A stretch of 39,214 nucleotides of DNA from an uncultured Pseudoxanthomonas sp. (GCA_937975725.1 CALJUL010000116.1:1-39214), one strand, 5' to 3'; counted from the stretch's first letter, positions 14,620 through 23,346 are shown. The notes: a model not told the origin generated them from the sequence alone. Numbers and translations are program-made.

Positions 14620-16203
14620 ATGAGCCCGGGGAACTCCTTCACCGCCTTGCATCGCCTCGTTTTGTGGGGCGCGCTGCTGTTCGCGGGCGGAGTGCAGGCC
14701 GGTGAAGTGCGGACCGTCAGCCTCAGCCAGGGCGCGACCGGCACCCGCGCCGAGATCGAGCTGGCCGGCAACGGCCAGTACAAGACCCTCAGCCTGAAAG
14801 GCCCGGACCGCCTGGTGGTGGACCTGCCGGCCTCGCACGCGCGCGCCGGCCTGCGCCTGCCGGCCGCCGCCGGCATCGTCAAGTCCGTGCGCACGGGACA
14901 GCCCACTCCGGACACCTTGCGCATCGTCTTCGACCTGGCCACGCCGGTGGCGGCGTTGTCGCCGCGCATGGAGCAGGCCGAAGGCGTCTCGCGGCTGGTG
15001 ATCGAATGGCCGGGCGACGCGCCCGCCGCCGCCGCCGCATCCACGCCTGTCCGCACCGCAGCAGCGCAGGTGGCAACCACGACCACGACCACGCAGCCCG
15101 CACCGGATCCGCAGGCCGATGCCGCGCGCGCGACCGCCTTGCTGACCGCGCAGGTCGTGCAGGGCGCCACTGCGCCATCCCCGGCGCCGCCGCCTTCGCA
15201 GGCCGCGGCCACGCCCACGCCGCAGGCCATCCTGGAAGGCGCGTCCACGGCGGCCATCGCGCCGGCGCCGGCTTCCACGGCTACACCAGAGCGCCCGGCC
15301 TACACCATCGCGACCGGCAAGCCGACGCCGATGCCCGGCCGCACGGCGGAAACCGCACCGCCGGCGACCGCCGCGCCGGCCGGCACCGCGGCCACGGACG
15401 AAGCATCGCCGCCTTCCGGTGCCATCGCCATGCGCGCCGGCATGCGCCCGCTGGTGGTCGCCATCGATGCCGGCCATGGCGGCCAGGATTCGGGCGCGGT
15501 CGGCCAGGGCGGCACCTACGAGAAGAACGTGGTGCTGGCCATCGCGCGCGAGCTGGCGCGCCAGGTCAACGCCACGCCGGGCATGAAGGCCTACCTGACG
15601 CGCGACAGCGACGTGTTCATCCCGCTGCCGTACCGCGCCCAGCGCGCACGTACGGCGAAGGCGGACATTTTCGTCTCCATCCACGCCGACGCGGCGGAGA
15701 ACCGCAGCGCGCGCGGCTCGTCGGTCTACGTGCTGTCGCTGAAAGGCGCGTCCTCGCAGCGCGCGCGCTGGCTGGCCGACAAGGAGAACGCCTCGGACCT
15801 GATCGGCGGCGTGACCATCGGCAAGGACACGCTGTCCAACGTGCTGCTGGATCTGGCCCAGAGCGGCCACATGCGCGCGTCCGAGGACGCCGCCCAGCAC
15901 GTCCTGTCCGGGCTCAAGCGCATCGGCAACAACCACAAGCCCAACATCGAGCGCGCCAACTTCGCCGTGCTGCGGACCTCGGACATGCCGGCGATGCTGG
16001 TGGAGACCGCTTTCATCTCCAACCCGGACGAGGAAAAGCGGCTGAAGGACCCGGCCTACCAGCGCCAGATCGCCGCGGCCGTCCTCGACGGCGTGCAGAC
16101 CTACTTCACCCGCCAGCCGCCGCCGGGCACCCTGTTCGCCGCCCGCGCGCAGGCCGAGATGGAGCGCGCCACCGCCGGCGCCGGCGTGGCCGGGTCGCCC
16201 TGA
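14620..16203 (+). CDS. amiC: Periplasmic N-acetylmuramoyl-L-alanine amidase
   Basis: A 527-residue exported amidase that splits daughter-cell septal peptidoglycan. A signal peptide (LVLWGALLFAGGVQAGE) is followed by an AMIN domain (about 28-130) for septal targeting. Then comes a long Ala/Pro/Thr linker (about 130-275) with TTTTTT. The C-terminal zinc amidase_3 domain has AIDAGHGGQDSGA and SIHADAAENRSARG (zinc His), a Glu at TYEKN, and catalytic Glu in VETAFISNPDEE. No LysM domain is present. Activation by EnvC/NlpD-type factors is family knowledge. The gene lies between tsaE and mutL, as amiB does in E. coli, so AmiB would be an equally fair name. Confidence 0.92.
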   Translation: MSPGNSFTALHRLVLWGALLFAGGVQAGEVRTVSLSQGATGTRAEIELAGNGQYKTLSLKGPDRLVVDLPASHARAGLRLPAAAGIVKSVRTGQPTPDTLRIVFDLATPVAALSPRMEQAEGVSRLVIEWPGDAPAAAAASTPVRTAAAQVATTTTTTQPAPDPQADAARATALLTAQVVQGATAPSPAPPPSQAAATPTPQAILEGASTAAIAPAPASTATPERPAYTIATGKPTPMPGRTAETAPPATAAPAGTAATDEASPPSGAIAMRAGMRPLVVAIDAGHGGQDSGAVGQGGTYEKNVVLAIARELARQVNATPGMKAYLTRDSDVFIPLPYRAQRARTAKADIFVSIHADAAENRSARGSSVYVLSLKGASSQRARWLADKENASDLIGGVTIGKDTLSNVLLDLAQSGHMRASEDAAQHVLSGLKRIGNNHKPNIERANFAVLRTSDMPAMLVETAFISNPDEEKRLKDPAYQRQIAAAVLDGVQTYFTRQPPPGTLFAARAQAEMERATAGAGVAGSP

Positions 16204-16456
16204 CCCCGCGCCGGCCCGTCGGCTATCATCACGGCTGATTCCCACGACGGCGCCGACGGCGTCGCCCGCACGTGCCGATCCGCCCACTCACTTCTCTCAC
16301 TTCGACCGCCGCCTGCGTAGACGACACGTCCGCGCGTCCGCGTAGCGGCCTGTCGCCGCTGCACGCATGCCTTGGCGCCCACGGCGGAATGCGGCCGGCA
16401 GGGCCGCTTGCCGGCGCGCGCCCGGCCGCCGGGTCCGCGGAGCAGGGGGAAGCGCG

Positions 16457-18292
16457 ATGAGCATCCGCCAGCTTCCCGACACCCTCGTCAACCAGATCGC
16501 CGCCGGCGAAGTGGTCGAGCGCCCCGCGTCCGTGGTCAAGGAACTGGTGGAGAACGCGCTCGACGCCGGCGCGCGCCGCATCGACATCGACCTGGAGGAA
16601 GGCGGCGTCCGCCTGATCCGCATCCGCGACGACGGCGCCGGCATCGCGCCGAACGAGCTGCCGCTGGCGGTGTCGCGCCACGCCACCAGCAAGATCGCTT
16701 CGCTGGACGATCTGGAAGCGGTGGCCACGCTGGGCTTCCGCGGCGAAGCGCTGCCGTCCATCGCCTCGGTCAGCCGTTTCGCCATGACCACCCGCCGCGC
16801 GCAGGACGAGCACGGCGCCTCGCTGGCGGTGGAGGGCGGCAAGGTCGGCACGGTGACGCCCAAGCCGCACGGCGTGGGCACCACGGTGGAAGTGCGCGAG
16901 CTGTTCTACAACGTACCGGCGCGGCGCAAGTTCCTGCGCGCCGAGCGCACCGAGCTGGGCCACATCGAGGAATGGCTGCGCTCGCTGGCGCTGGCGCGCC
17001 CGGACATCGAGCTGCGCGTGTCGCACAACGGCCGGCCGTCGCGCCGCTACAAGCCGGACGAACTGGAATCGCTGGCGCGCCTCAACGAAACGCTGGGCGA
17101 GGACTTCGCGCGCAACGCGCTGCGCGTGGACCACGCCGCCGCCGGCCTGCGCCTGCACGGCTGGATCGCGCAGCCGGCGTATTCGCGTGCCAGCGCCGAC
17201 CAGCAGTACGTCTACGTCAACGGCCGCTCGGTGCGCGACCGCAACATCGCGCACGCGGTGAAGATGGCCTACCAGGACGTGCTGTTCCACGGCCGCCAGC
17301 CGGCCTACGTGCTGTTCCTGGAACTCGATCCCACGCGGGTGGACGTCAACGTGCACCCGGCCAAGCACGAGGTGCGCTTCCGCGACACCCGGCTGGTGCA
17401 CGACTTCGTCTACCGCACCCTGCACGAAGCGCTGGCCGAAACCCGCGCCGGCCGTCCCGCCGACGCCGCAGGAGGGGCTTCAGCCCCGACCTGGACGCCA
17501 AGCGCGCCGGGAAATCCGGTCGGGGCTGAAGCCCCTCCTGCAGCGTGGCGCAATACGCAAACGGCCCTGGGCCTGAGCGTGGCCGATGCACCGGCCGCGT
17601 ATGCCGCTCTGTACGGTCTGCAGGACGTCACGCCGCAGGCCGCACCCGCGGGCGGTTACGCGATGCCCGCGACGGCACCGGCGATGCCGGCCGATGATCC
17701 GAGCGGCATCCCGCCGCTGGGCTTCGCCGTCGCGCAACTGCACGGCATCTACATCCTGGCCGAGAACGCCGACGGCCTGATCGTGGTGGACATGCACGCC
17801 GCGCACGAGCGCATCGGCTACGAGAAGCTGAAGGCCGCGCACGACGGCATCGGCCTGCGCGCGCAGCCGTTGCTGGTGCCGCTGGCCATGGCGGTGTCCG
17901 AGCGCGAGGCCGAGGCGGCCGAGCGCGAAGCCGACACGCTGGCCGCGCTGGGCTTCGACGTCACCCGCAGCGGGCCGCAGTCGTTGTACGTGCGCAGCGT
18001 GCCCGCGCTGCTGTCCGGCGCCGAGCCGGAAGCCCTGCTGCGCGACGTGCTGGCGGACCTGCGCGAGCACGGGCAGACGCGGCGCGTGGCGGCCGCGCGC
18101 GACGAACTGCTGGCGACGATGGCCTGCCACGGCGCGGTGCGCGCCAACCGGCGCCTGACGATTCCCGAGATGAACGCCCTGCTGCGCGAGATGGAGATCA
18201 CCGAGCGTTCCGGGCAGTGCAACCACGGGCGCCCGACCTGGGCGCGCTTTTCCTTGAACGAGATCGATCGCTGGTTCCTGCGAGGACGCTGA
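16457..18292 (+). CDS. mutL: DNA mismatch repair protein MutL, endonuclease type
   Basis: A 611-residue GHKL ATPase and nicking enzyme. The N-terminal domain shows ENALDAGA, DDGAGI, GFRGEALPSIASV and PARRKFL. The C-terminal domain carries the endonuclease set: DMHAAHERIGYEKL, ACHGAVRA and CNHGRPTW. It is therefore the self-nicking MutL of bacteria without MutH. ATG at 16457 (MSIRQLPDTL) follows AGGGGGA; an upstream in-frame ATG at 16367 would add an Arg-rich extension. Residues 338-362 in the linker (AGGASAPT ... VGAEAPPA) are encoded by an in-frame palindromic repeat. It follows amiC by 253 bases and ends one base before the next gene. Confidence 0.96.
   Translation: MSIRQLPDTLVNQIAAGEVVERPASVVKELVENALDAGARRIDIDLEEGGVRLIRIRDDGAGIAPNELPLAVSRHATSKIASLDDLEAVATLGFRGEALPSIASVSRFAMTTRRAQDEHGASLAVEGGKVGTVTPKPHGVGTTVEVRELFYNVPARRKFLRAERTELGHIEEWLRSLALARPDIELRVSHNGRPSRRYKPDELESLARLNETLGEDFARNALRVDHAAAGLRLHGWIAQPAYSRASADQQYVYVNGRSVRDRNIAHAVKMAYQDVLFHGRQPAYVLFLELDPTRVDVNVHPAKHEVRFRDTRLVHDFVYRTLHEALAETRAGRPADAAGGASAPTWTPSAPGNPVGAEAPPAAWRNTQTALGLSVADAPAAYAALYGLQDVTPQAAPAGGYAMPATAPAMPADDPSGIPPLGFAVAQLHGIYILAENADGLIVVDMHAAHERIGYEKLKAAHDGIGLRAQPLLVPLAMAVSEREAEAAEREADTLAALGFDVTRSGPQSLYVRSVPALLSGAEPEALLRDVLADLREHGQTRRVAAARDELLATMACHGAVRANRRLTIPEMNALLREMEITERSGQCNHGRPTWARFSLNEIDRWFLRGR
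17468..17541. repeat. REP-like doublet inside mutL
   Basis: Two perfect 24-base inverted arms (17468-17491 and 17518-17541) flank a 26-base spacer. Each begins GCAGGAGGGG and contains the hairpin GGGGCTTCAGCCCC. The left arm is identical over all 24 bases to the arm at the 3' end of greB (34247-34270, opposite strand). The doublet is read through in frame as part of the MutL linker. Confidence 0.9.
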
Positions 18293-18293
18293 C

Positions 18294-19229
18294 ATGGGGA
18301 TGAAGGCCGCGAAGTGGGGGATGGCCATGCTGGTGGCCATGCTGGCCGGCTGCGGAGGCGACGCGCCTTCCGCCGCAGGCGCCAAGGCGTCCGATCCGCG
18401 CTTCCTCGCCGACAACGCGGCCTGGAAGGTCGAGCGCAGCAACACCCTGCTGGCGCCCGACGGCTGGACCAGCCTGGTGGGCCTGCACTGGATCGAACTG
18501 AAATCGCACTTCGTCGGCAGCAGCCCGGGCAGCGGCATCCGGCTGGCGGTGGGACCGGCCAGGATGGGCATGGTCTCGCAGCAGGACGGGCGGATCCTGT
18601 TCACGCCCGAGCCCGGCGTGGCGCTGACGTTCAACGGCGCCCCGCTGAAGGGGCGCGTGGAGATTCCCAGCGACCGCGACGCCCAGCCGGGCGTCGTCGG
18701 CTTCGACGACGGCAAGGGATTGCTGACGGTGATCGAGCGTGGCGGGCGGCATGCGCTGAGGGTCAAGCACGCCGACGCCGAATCGCGCACCGGCTTCGTC
18801 GGCCTGGACTACTGGCCGGCGCAGGAAGACTGGCGCATCGAAGGGCGCTTCGTGCCGCATCCGCCGGGCAAGACCCTGACCATCGTCGACGTGATCGGCG
18901 TGGCGAACGCATCGCCCAACCCGGGCGCGGTGGAGTTCGAACGCGACGGCAAGACGTTCCGCCTGGAAGCGCTGGGCGAACCCGGCGGGCCGCTGTTCTT
19001 CGTGTTGGCCGACCGCACCAGCGGCCACGGCAGCTATCCGGCGGGCCGCTTCCTCGACGCCGAGGCGCCGGTAGGCGGTAAGGTGGTGCTGGACTTCAAC
19101 CGCGCCTACAACCCGCCGTGCGCGTTCACGCCCTATGCGACCTGTCCGCTGCCGCCGGCCGAGAACCGGCTGGACCTGGCGGTGGAAGCAGGCGAGAAGG
19201 CCTACGCCAAACCCATCAAGATCCTCTGA
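18294..19229 (+). CDS. DUF1684 family lipoprotein
   Basis: A 311-residue protein with a lipoprotein signal (MAMLVAMLAGCGGD). The body has the DUF1684 marks: TSLVGLHWIELKSHFVGSSP near residue 60 and the C-terminal FNRAYNPPCAFTPYATCPLPP with two conserved cysteines, then AGEKAYAKP. The biochemical function of the family is unknown. It begins one base after the mutL stop, so it is probably co-transcribed, though a functional link to repair is not evident. A second exported-protein gene follows by 24 bases. Confidence 0.85.
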   Translation: MGMKAAKWGMAMLVAMLAGCGGDAPSAAGAKASDPRFLADNAAWKVERSNTLLAPDGWTSLVGLHWIELKSHFVGSSPGSGIRLAVGPARMGMVSQQDGRILFTPEPGVALTFNGAPLKGRVEIPSDRDAQPGVVGFDDGKGLLTVIERGGRHALRVKHADAESRTGFVGLDYWPAQEDWRIEGRFVPHPPGKTLTIVDVIGVANASPNPGAVEFERDGKTFRLEALGEPGGPLFFVLADRTSGHGSYPAGRFLDAEAPVGGKVVLDFNRAYNPPCAFTPYATCPLPPAENRLDLAVEAGEKAYAKPIKIL

Positions 19230-19253
19230 CCCACACCACCACGGAGCGGCACC

Positions 19254-20186
19254 ATGGCCCTGCGCACCTTCCTCAAGCCCTTGCTGCTGGCCGCCACGCT
19301 GGCCACCGCCGGCAACGCCCTGGCCGACGCGCCGGCCGGCGCGCCGCCGGTGCCGCTGCTGTGGAAGGTGTCCGATGCCGACAACGCGGTATATCTGCTG
19401 GGCTCGTTCCACCTGCTCAAGCCCAGCGACTATCCGCTCTCGCAGGATGCCGAGGCGGCGTTCGCCGACGCCAAGGCGGTCGTGTTCGAAGTCGATCCGG
19501 CCGACCTGACCTCGCCGGAGACCCTGGCCAAGTTCCAGCGGGCCGCCGGTTACCAGGACGGCAAGACGCTGAGCCAGGTGCTGCCGGCCGACGTGAAGCA
19601 GAAGCTGGAGCAGGTGCTGGCGGTCTCGGGTGGGTCGCTCGCCCAGGTCGAGGGCAGCGAGCCCTGGGCCATCACGATGGGCATGATGATCGGCATGGCG
19701 CAGGCGGCGGGCTTCCGGCAGGAGCAGGGCATGGACATGCATTTCATCCGTCGCGCCGCCGAGGCCGGCAAGCCGGTGTCCGGCCTGGAGACCATCGACG
19801 ACCAGATCGCCGCGCTGGACGGAGCGCCGCACGACGAGCAGGCGTACAGCCTGGGCGAACTGCTGAAGAACCCGCAGGAGTCCGTCACCGAACTGCTGAA
19901 GCTGCACACGATGTGGCGCGCCGGCGACGCGGGCGGCCTGGACGGCGAGTTCCGCCACAAGATGAAGGCCGAGATACCGGTCAGCTACCGCCTCGTCAAC
20001 ACCGAGCGCAACGAGGCCTGGGTGCCGCGGATCGCGCAGCGGCTGGAACAGCCGGGCGGCGACAACACCCTGTTCGTGGTCGGCGCTCTGCACCTGCTCG
20101 GCGAGGACGGCGTGGTGGAGAAGCTGCGCGCGCGCGGCTATGCGGTGGAGCGGATCTGTTCGGCCTGCGCCAAGGGCGGCGAATGA
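19254..20186 (+). CDS. TraB/GumN family protein
   Basis: A 310-residue protein with a cleavable signal peptide (LLLAATLATAGNALA-DAP). TraB/GumN motifs are YLLGSFHLL near residue 50, the acidic VFEVDP, the central NTERNEAWVPRI, and GALHLLGEDGVV near the C-terminus, where the paired GxxH motifs resemble the metal site of TIKI-type proteases. Two cysteines (CSAC) close the protein. It is probably periplasmic. The name GumN comes from the Xanthomonas gum cluster; no gum genes are here. Function is unproven. Confidence 0.88.
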   Translation: MALRTFLKPLLLAATLATAGNALADAPAGAPPVPLLWKVSDADNAVYLLGSFHLLKPSDYPLSQDAEAAFADAKAVVFEVDPADLTSPETLAKFQRAAGYQDGKTLSQVLPADVKQKLEQVLAVSGGSLAQVEGSEPWAITMGMMIGMAQAAGFRQEQGMDMHFIRRAAEAGKPVSGLETIDDQIAALDGAPHDEQAYSLGELLKNPQESVTELLKLHTMWRAGDAGGLDGEFRHKMKAEIPVSYRLVNTERNEAWVPRIAQRLEQPGGDNTLFVVGALHLLGEDGVVEKLRARGYAVERICSACAKGGE

Positions 20187-20214
20187 TCCGCCGCGGTGCG
20201 GTGCGGCCGCCGGC

Positions 20215-20637
20215 CTAGACGGCCGCCGGCTCCATCACGATGCAGTCCACCGGGCAGGCCGGCACGCACAGTTCGCAGCCGGTGCACAGCGGGTCGATGA
20301 CCACGTGCATGCGCTTGGCCGCGCCGATGATCGCGTCAACCGGGCATGCCTGGATGCACTTGGTGCAGCCGATGCAGTCGGCTTCTACCACCACCGCCAC
20401 GGCGGCCGGCTTGTGCAGGCCGCGCGCGCGGTCGTAGGGCAGCGGCGCCACGCCCAGCAACCGCGCCAGCGCGCGCGCGCCCTCGTCGCCGCCCGGCGGG
20501 CAATGGTCCACTCCGGCTTCGCCGTGCGCCATGGCCTCGGCATACGGACGGCAGCCGTCATAGCCGCACTGGCCGCACTGGGTCTGCGGAAGCAGGCGAT
20601 CCAGGCGTTCGGCCAGGTCGTGCGGGGCGTTCGTCAT
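20215..20637 (-). CDS. rnfB: RnfB-type ferredoxin protein, short soluble form
   Basis: A 140-residue iron-sulphur protein. CGQCGYDGCRPYAEAM is the RnfB Fe-S domain, followed by two ferredoxin [4Fe-4S] motifs, CIGCTKCIQACPVDAI and CTGCELCVPACPVDCI. The usual N-terminal membrane helix of RnfB is missing: the ATG at 20637 begins MTNAPHDLAERLDRLLPQT. No other rnf genes are in the window. Its downstream position to metG by 43 bases suggests co-transcription. It may act as a soluble electron carrier, for instance for iron-sulphur enzymes; that is inference. Confidence 0.88.
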   Translation of the reverse strand: MTNAPHDLAERLDRLLPQTQCGQCGYDGCRPYAEAMAHGEAGVDHCPPGGDEGARALARLLGVAPLPYDRARGLHKPAAVAVVVEADCIGCTKCIQACPVDAIIGAAKRMHVVIDPLCTGCELCVPACPVDCIVMEPAAV

Positions 20638-20680
20638 CGGATCGAGGCGCCGGCCCATCGCCCACCCCGGCTCGCCGCCG

Positions 20681-22789
20681 TCAACGCACCGGCATGCCGG
20701 GCTGCGCGCCAGCATCGGCGTCCAGCAGCGCCAGCGCACCGCCGTCGAAGCCGGCCGACAGGATCATGCCCTCGCTGACGCCGAAGCGCATCTTGCGCGG
20801 TGCCAGGTTGGCGATGAACACCACGCTGCGCCCCACCAGCTTTTCCGGCTCGCCGTAGCTGGCGCGGATGCCGGAGAATATCTGGCGCTGGCCCAGCTCG
20901 CCCGCGTCCAGCAGGAAGCGCAGCAGCTTGTCCGAGCCGTCCACGAAGCCGCACTCCAGCACCTTGCCGATGCGCAGGTCGAGCCTGGCGAAGTCGTCGA
21001 TGCCGATGTATTCGCTCTGCGCGGCGGCGGCTTCCTTCGCGGGGGCGGCTTTTGCAGGAGCTGCGTCTGCCGTGGCGCTCGTGCCTGCGGGCTTCCCGGT
21101 CGCGGCTGAAGCCGCTCCTGCAGGAGCAGTATTGGCTTGCAGGGTGTCCTTGGAGGCTTCGGTCATGGCGTCGATCAGTTTCGGGTCGATACGGGTGAAC
21201 AGTGGTGCATACGGCTGGATGGTGTGCGCCAGCAGCGGCGCGGCCACGTCGCTCCAGTCCGTCACCGGCGCGCCGAGGAAGGCTTCGGCCTCGGCCGCCG
21301 TGCGCGGCAGCACCGGCTTGAGCGCGGCGGCGAGGATGCGGAACAGGTTCAGCCCCTGCGTGCACACCGCCTGCAGTTCGGCGTCGGCGCCTTCCTGCTT
21401 GGCGATCACCCAGGGCTTGGTTTCGTCGATGTACTTGTTCGCATCGTCGGCCAGCGCCATGGTCAGGCGCAGCGCGGTGGCGGGTTCGTTGCGCTCGTAG
21501 GCGTCGGCGATGGGGCCCAGCGCGTCGACGAAGCGGCGGTACATGGCCGGGTCGGGCAGGGCGTCGGCCAGTTTGCCGCCGAAGCGCTTGTCGATGAAGC
21601 CGGCGCAGCGGCTGGCCAGGTTGACGAACTTGCCCACCAGGTCCGCGTTCACGCGCGCGATGAAATCGCCCAGGTTCAGGTCCAGGTCGTCCACGCCGCC
21701 GGAGGACTTGGCCGCGTAGTAGTAGCGCAGCGCCTCCGGCTCCAGGCCCACGTCCAGGTAGGTGCGCGCCATGATGAAGGTGCCGCGCGACTTGGACATC
21801 TTGGCGCCGTCCACGGTCAGGTAGCCGTTGACGTGCAAGCGCGTGGGCGCGCGCTGGCCGGTGCCGTGCAGCACCGCCGGCCAGAACAGGCCGTGGAAGT
21901 TGACGATGTCCTTGCCGATGAAGTGGTGCAGTTCGGTGTCGGTGCCGGCCTGCAGGTGCGGCCAGAAATCCAGTCCGCGCGAGGCGCACAGGTTCCTGAA
22001 GCTGCTCAGGTAGCCGATCGGCGCGTCCAGCCACACGTAGAAGTACTTGCCCGGCGCGCCGGGGATCTCGAAGCCGAAGTAGGGCGCGTCGCGCGAGATG
22101 TCCCAGGCGCGCAGGCCACCTTCGGCGTCCAGCCATTCCTTCAGCTTGGCCTTGACCCCGGGCACGGCCACGTCGCCGGCCAGCCATTCGCGCAGGAAGG
22201 CGTCGAAGCGGCCCACCTCGAAGAAGTAGTGCTCCGAATCGCGGATCTCCGGCGTGGCGCCGGACAGCACGGACTTGGGTTCCTTCAGGTCGGTCGGCGC
22301 GTAGGTGGCGCCGCAGACTTCGCAGTTGTCGCCGTACTGGTCGGTCGCGCCGCAGTTGGGGCAGATGCCCTTGATGTAGCGGTCGGGCAGGAACATGCCC
22401 TTGGCCGGATCGTAGAACTGCGCCACGTTGCGGCAGGCGATGTGGCCGCCGGCTTCCAGCCGCTGGTAGAACAGCCCGGTCAGCTCGCGGTTGGCGGCCG
22501 AGTGGGTGGAGTCGTAGTGGTCGAAGGCCACGCCGAAGGCGGCGAAGTCGCGCTCGTGCCCGGCCTGGATGGCGGCGATGAAGGCTTCCGGAGTGACGCC
22601 GGCCTTCTCGGCCGCCAGCATGATCGGCGTGCCGTGGGTGTCGTCGGCGCAGACGTAGTACACCGTGTCCCCGCGCATGCGCCGCGCGCGCACCCAGATG
22701 TCGCCCTGGATGTAGCCCACCAGGTGGCCCAGGTGCAGCGGGCCGTTGGCGTAGGGCAGGGCGTTGGTGACGAGGGCGGTGCGGCTCAT
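20681..22789 (-). CDS. metG: Methionyl-tRNA synthetase
   Basis: A 702-residue class I synthetase. Motifs are ALPYANGPLHLGHLVGY (HIGH region), the zinc knuckle ICPNCGATDQ/NCEVCGA, and KMSKSRGTF. The C-terminal EMAP-II-like tRNA-binding domain (DDFARLDLRIGKVLECGF to the end) also provides dimerisation. Between the anticodon domain and this module is an Ala/Pro-rich linker, residues about 550-590, part of which is encoded by a palindromic repeat (21054-21121). ATG at 22789 is preceded by a GATAAT -10 at 22818-22823. rnfB follows. Confidence 0.96.
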   Translation of the reverse strand: MSRTALVTNALPYANGPLHLGHLVGYIQGDIWVRARRMRGDTVYYVCADDTHGTPIMLAAEKAGVTPEAFIAAIQAGHERDFAAFGVAFDHYDSTHSAANRELTGLFYQRLEAGGHIACRNVAQFYDPAKGMFLPDRYIKGICPNCGATDQYGDNCEVCGATYAPTDLKEPKSVLSGATPEIRDSEHYFFEVGRFDAFLREWLAGDVAVPGVKAKLKEWLDAEGGLRAWDISRDAPYFGFEIPGAPGKYFYVWLDAPIGYLSSFRNLCASRGLDFWPHLQAGTDTELHHFIGKDIVNFHGLFWPAVLHGTGQRAPTRLHVNGYLTVDGAKMSKSRGTFIMARTYLDVGLEPEALRYYYAAKSSGGVDDLDLNLGDFIARVNADLVGKFVNLASRCAGFIDKRFGGKLADALPDPAMYRRFVDALGPIADAYERNEPATALRLTMALADDANKYIDETKPWVIAKQEGADAELQAVCTQGLNLFRILAAALKPVLPRTAAEAEAFLGAPVTDWSDVAAPLLAHTIQPYAPLFTRIDPKLIDAMTEASKDTLQANTAPAGAASAATGKPAGTSATADAAPAKAAPAKEAAAAQSEYIGIDDFARLDLRIGKVLECGFVDGSDKLLRFLLDAGELGQRQIFSGIRASYGEPEKLVGRSVVFIANLAPRKMRFGVSEGMILSAGFDGGALALLDADAGAQPGMPVR
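21054..21121. repeat. REP-like doublet inside metG
   Basis: Two inverted arms, 21054-21076 and 21098-21121, match at about 18 of 24 positions. The better-kept arm (minus strand) reads GCAGGAGCGGCTTCAGCCGC, the same family as the mutL and greB copies with a compensated stem (GCGGC/GCCGC instead of GGGGC/GCCCC). On the metG strand it encodes AGAASAAT ... TADAAPA in the linker. Confidence 0.8.
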
Positions 22790-22817
22790 GGCGCTGTCGG
22801 CGGTGCGGGGGACCGGG

Positions 22818-22823
22818 GATTAT
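22818..22823 (-). promoter_or_regulatory. -10 box of metG
   Basis: GATAAT on the minus strand, about 28 bases upstream of the metG ATG, predicts a leader of roughly 22 bases. The -35 box is not clear. Confidence 0.4.
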
Positions 22824-22858
22824 CGCATGGCACGCCGGCCGCTCCGGCCGGAAAGCAA

Positions 22859-22881
22859 CGGGCCCGGCGATGCCGGGCCCG
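22859..22881 (-). terminator. Terminator of the DUF2147 gene
   Basis: A perfect 10-bp stem (CGGGCCCGGC / GCCGGGCCCG) with a GAT loop, 24 bases after the DUF2147 stop on the minus strand and followed by TTGCTTTCC. It separates the accessory block from metG. Confidence 0.75.
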
Positions 22882-22905
22882 CAGGTGGCGCACGATGGCC
22901 GGGGA

Positions 22906-23346
22906 TTACTGGCGGATCCAGGTCTGCGACTTGCAGAAGAACGAGATGCAGCCGGAGACTTCCAGCTTCTTGCCGCCCTCGACCAGTTCCATCTTCGACT
23001 TGTAGACCTTGCCCTCGTCCGGCTTGAGGATGGTGCCGCCGGAGTACTGGCCGCCGCCGTCGGCCTTCATGCCGCGGATGATCTCCATGCCGGTGATCGG
23101 CTTGTTCTTGCGGTCGTCCTTGCACTTGTCGCAGAGCGGATTGGGCTTGCTCGGATTGATCAGCTCGACGATCCGCCCGTGGATGGTGCCGTCGGCGGCC
23201 TGGCTGATCTCGACGAAGGACTTGGGCTTGCCGGTGTCGCGGTCGATGGTCTTCCAGCGGCCGACCACCGGGTCGGCGGCGGCGGCCGGCAGCGACAACA
23301 GGGCCATCAACGGAGTGGCCAGGCAGGCCAGCAGGATCTTGCGCAT
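22906..23346 (-). CDS. DUF2147 family exported protein
   Basis: A 146-residue protein with signal peptide (LMALLSLPAAAA-DPV). The family marks are VGRWKTIDRDTGKPKSFVEI, GRIVELINP with the CDKC pair, and ITGMEIIRGMK, followed by a beta-rich C-terminus ending CISFFCKSQTWIRQ. DUF2147 proteins are small calycin-like periplasmic or outer-membrane-associated proteins of unknown function. The gene is monocistronic by layout: 102 bases after the Sel1-repeat gene and closed by a strong hairpin. Confidence 0.88.
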   Translation of the reverse strand: MRKILLACLATPLMALLSLPAAAADPVVGRWKTIDRDTGKPKSFVEISQAADGTIHGRIVELINPSKPNPLCDKCKDDRKNKPITGMEIIRGMKADGGGQYSGGTILKPDEGKVYKSKMELVEGGKKLEVSGCISFFCKSQTWIRQ

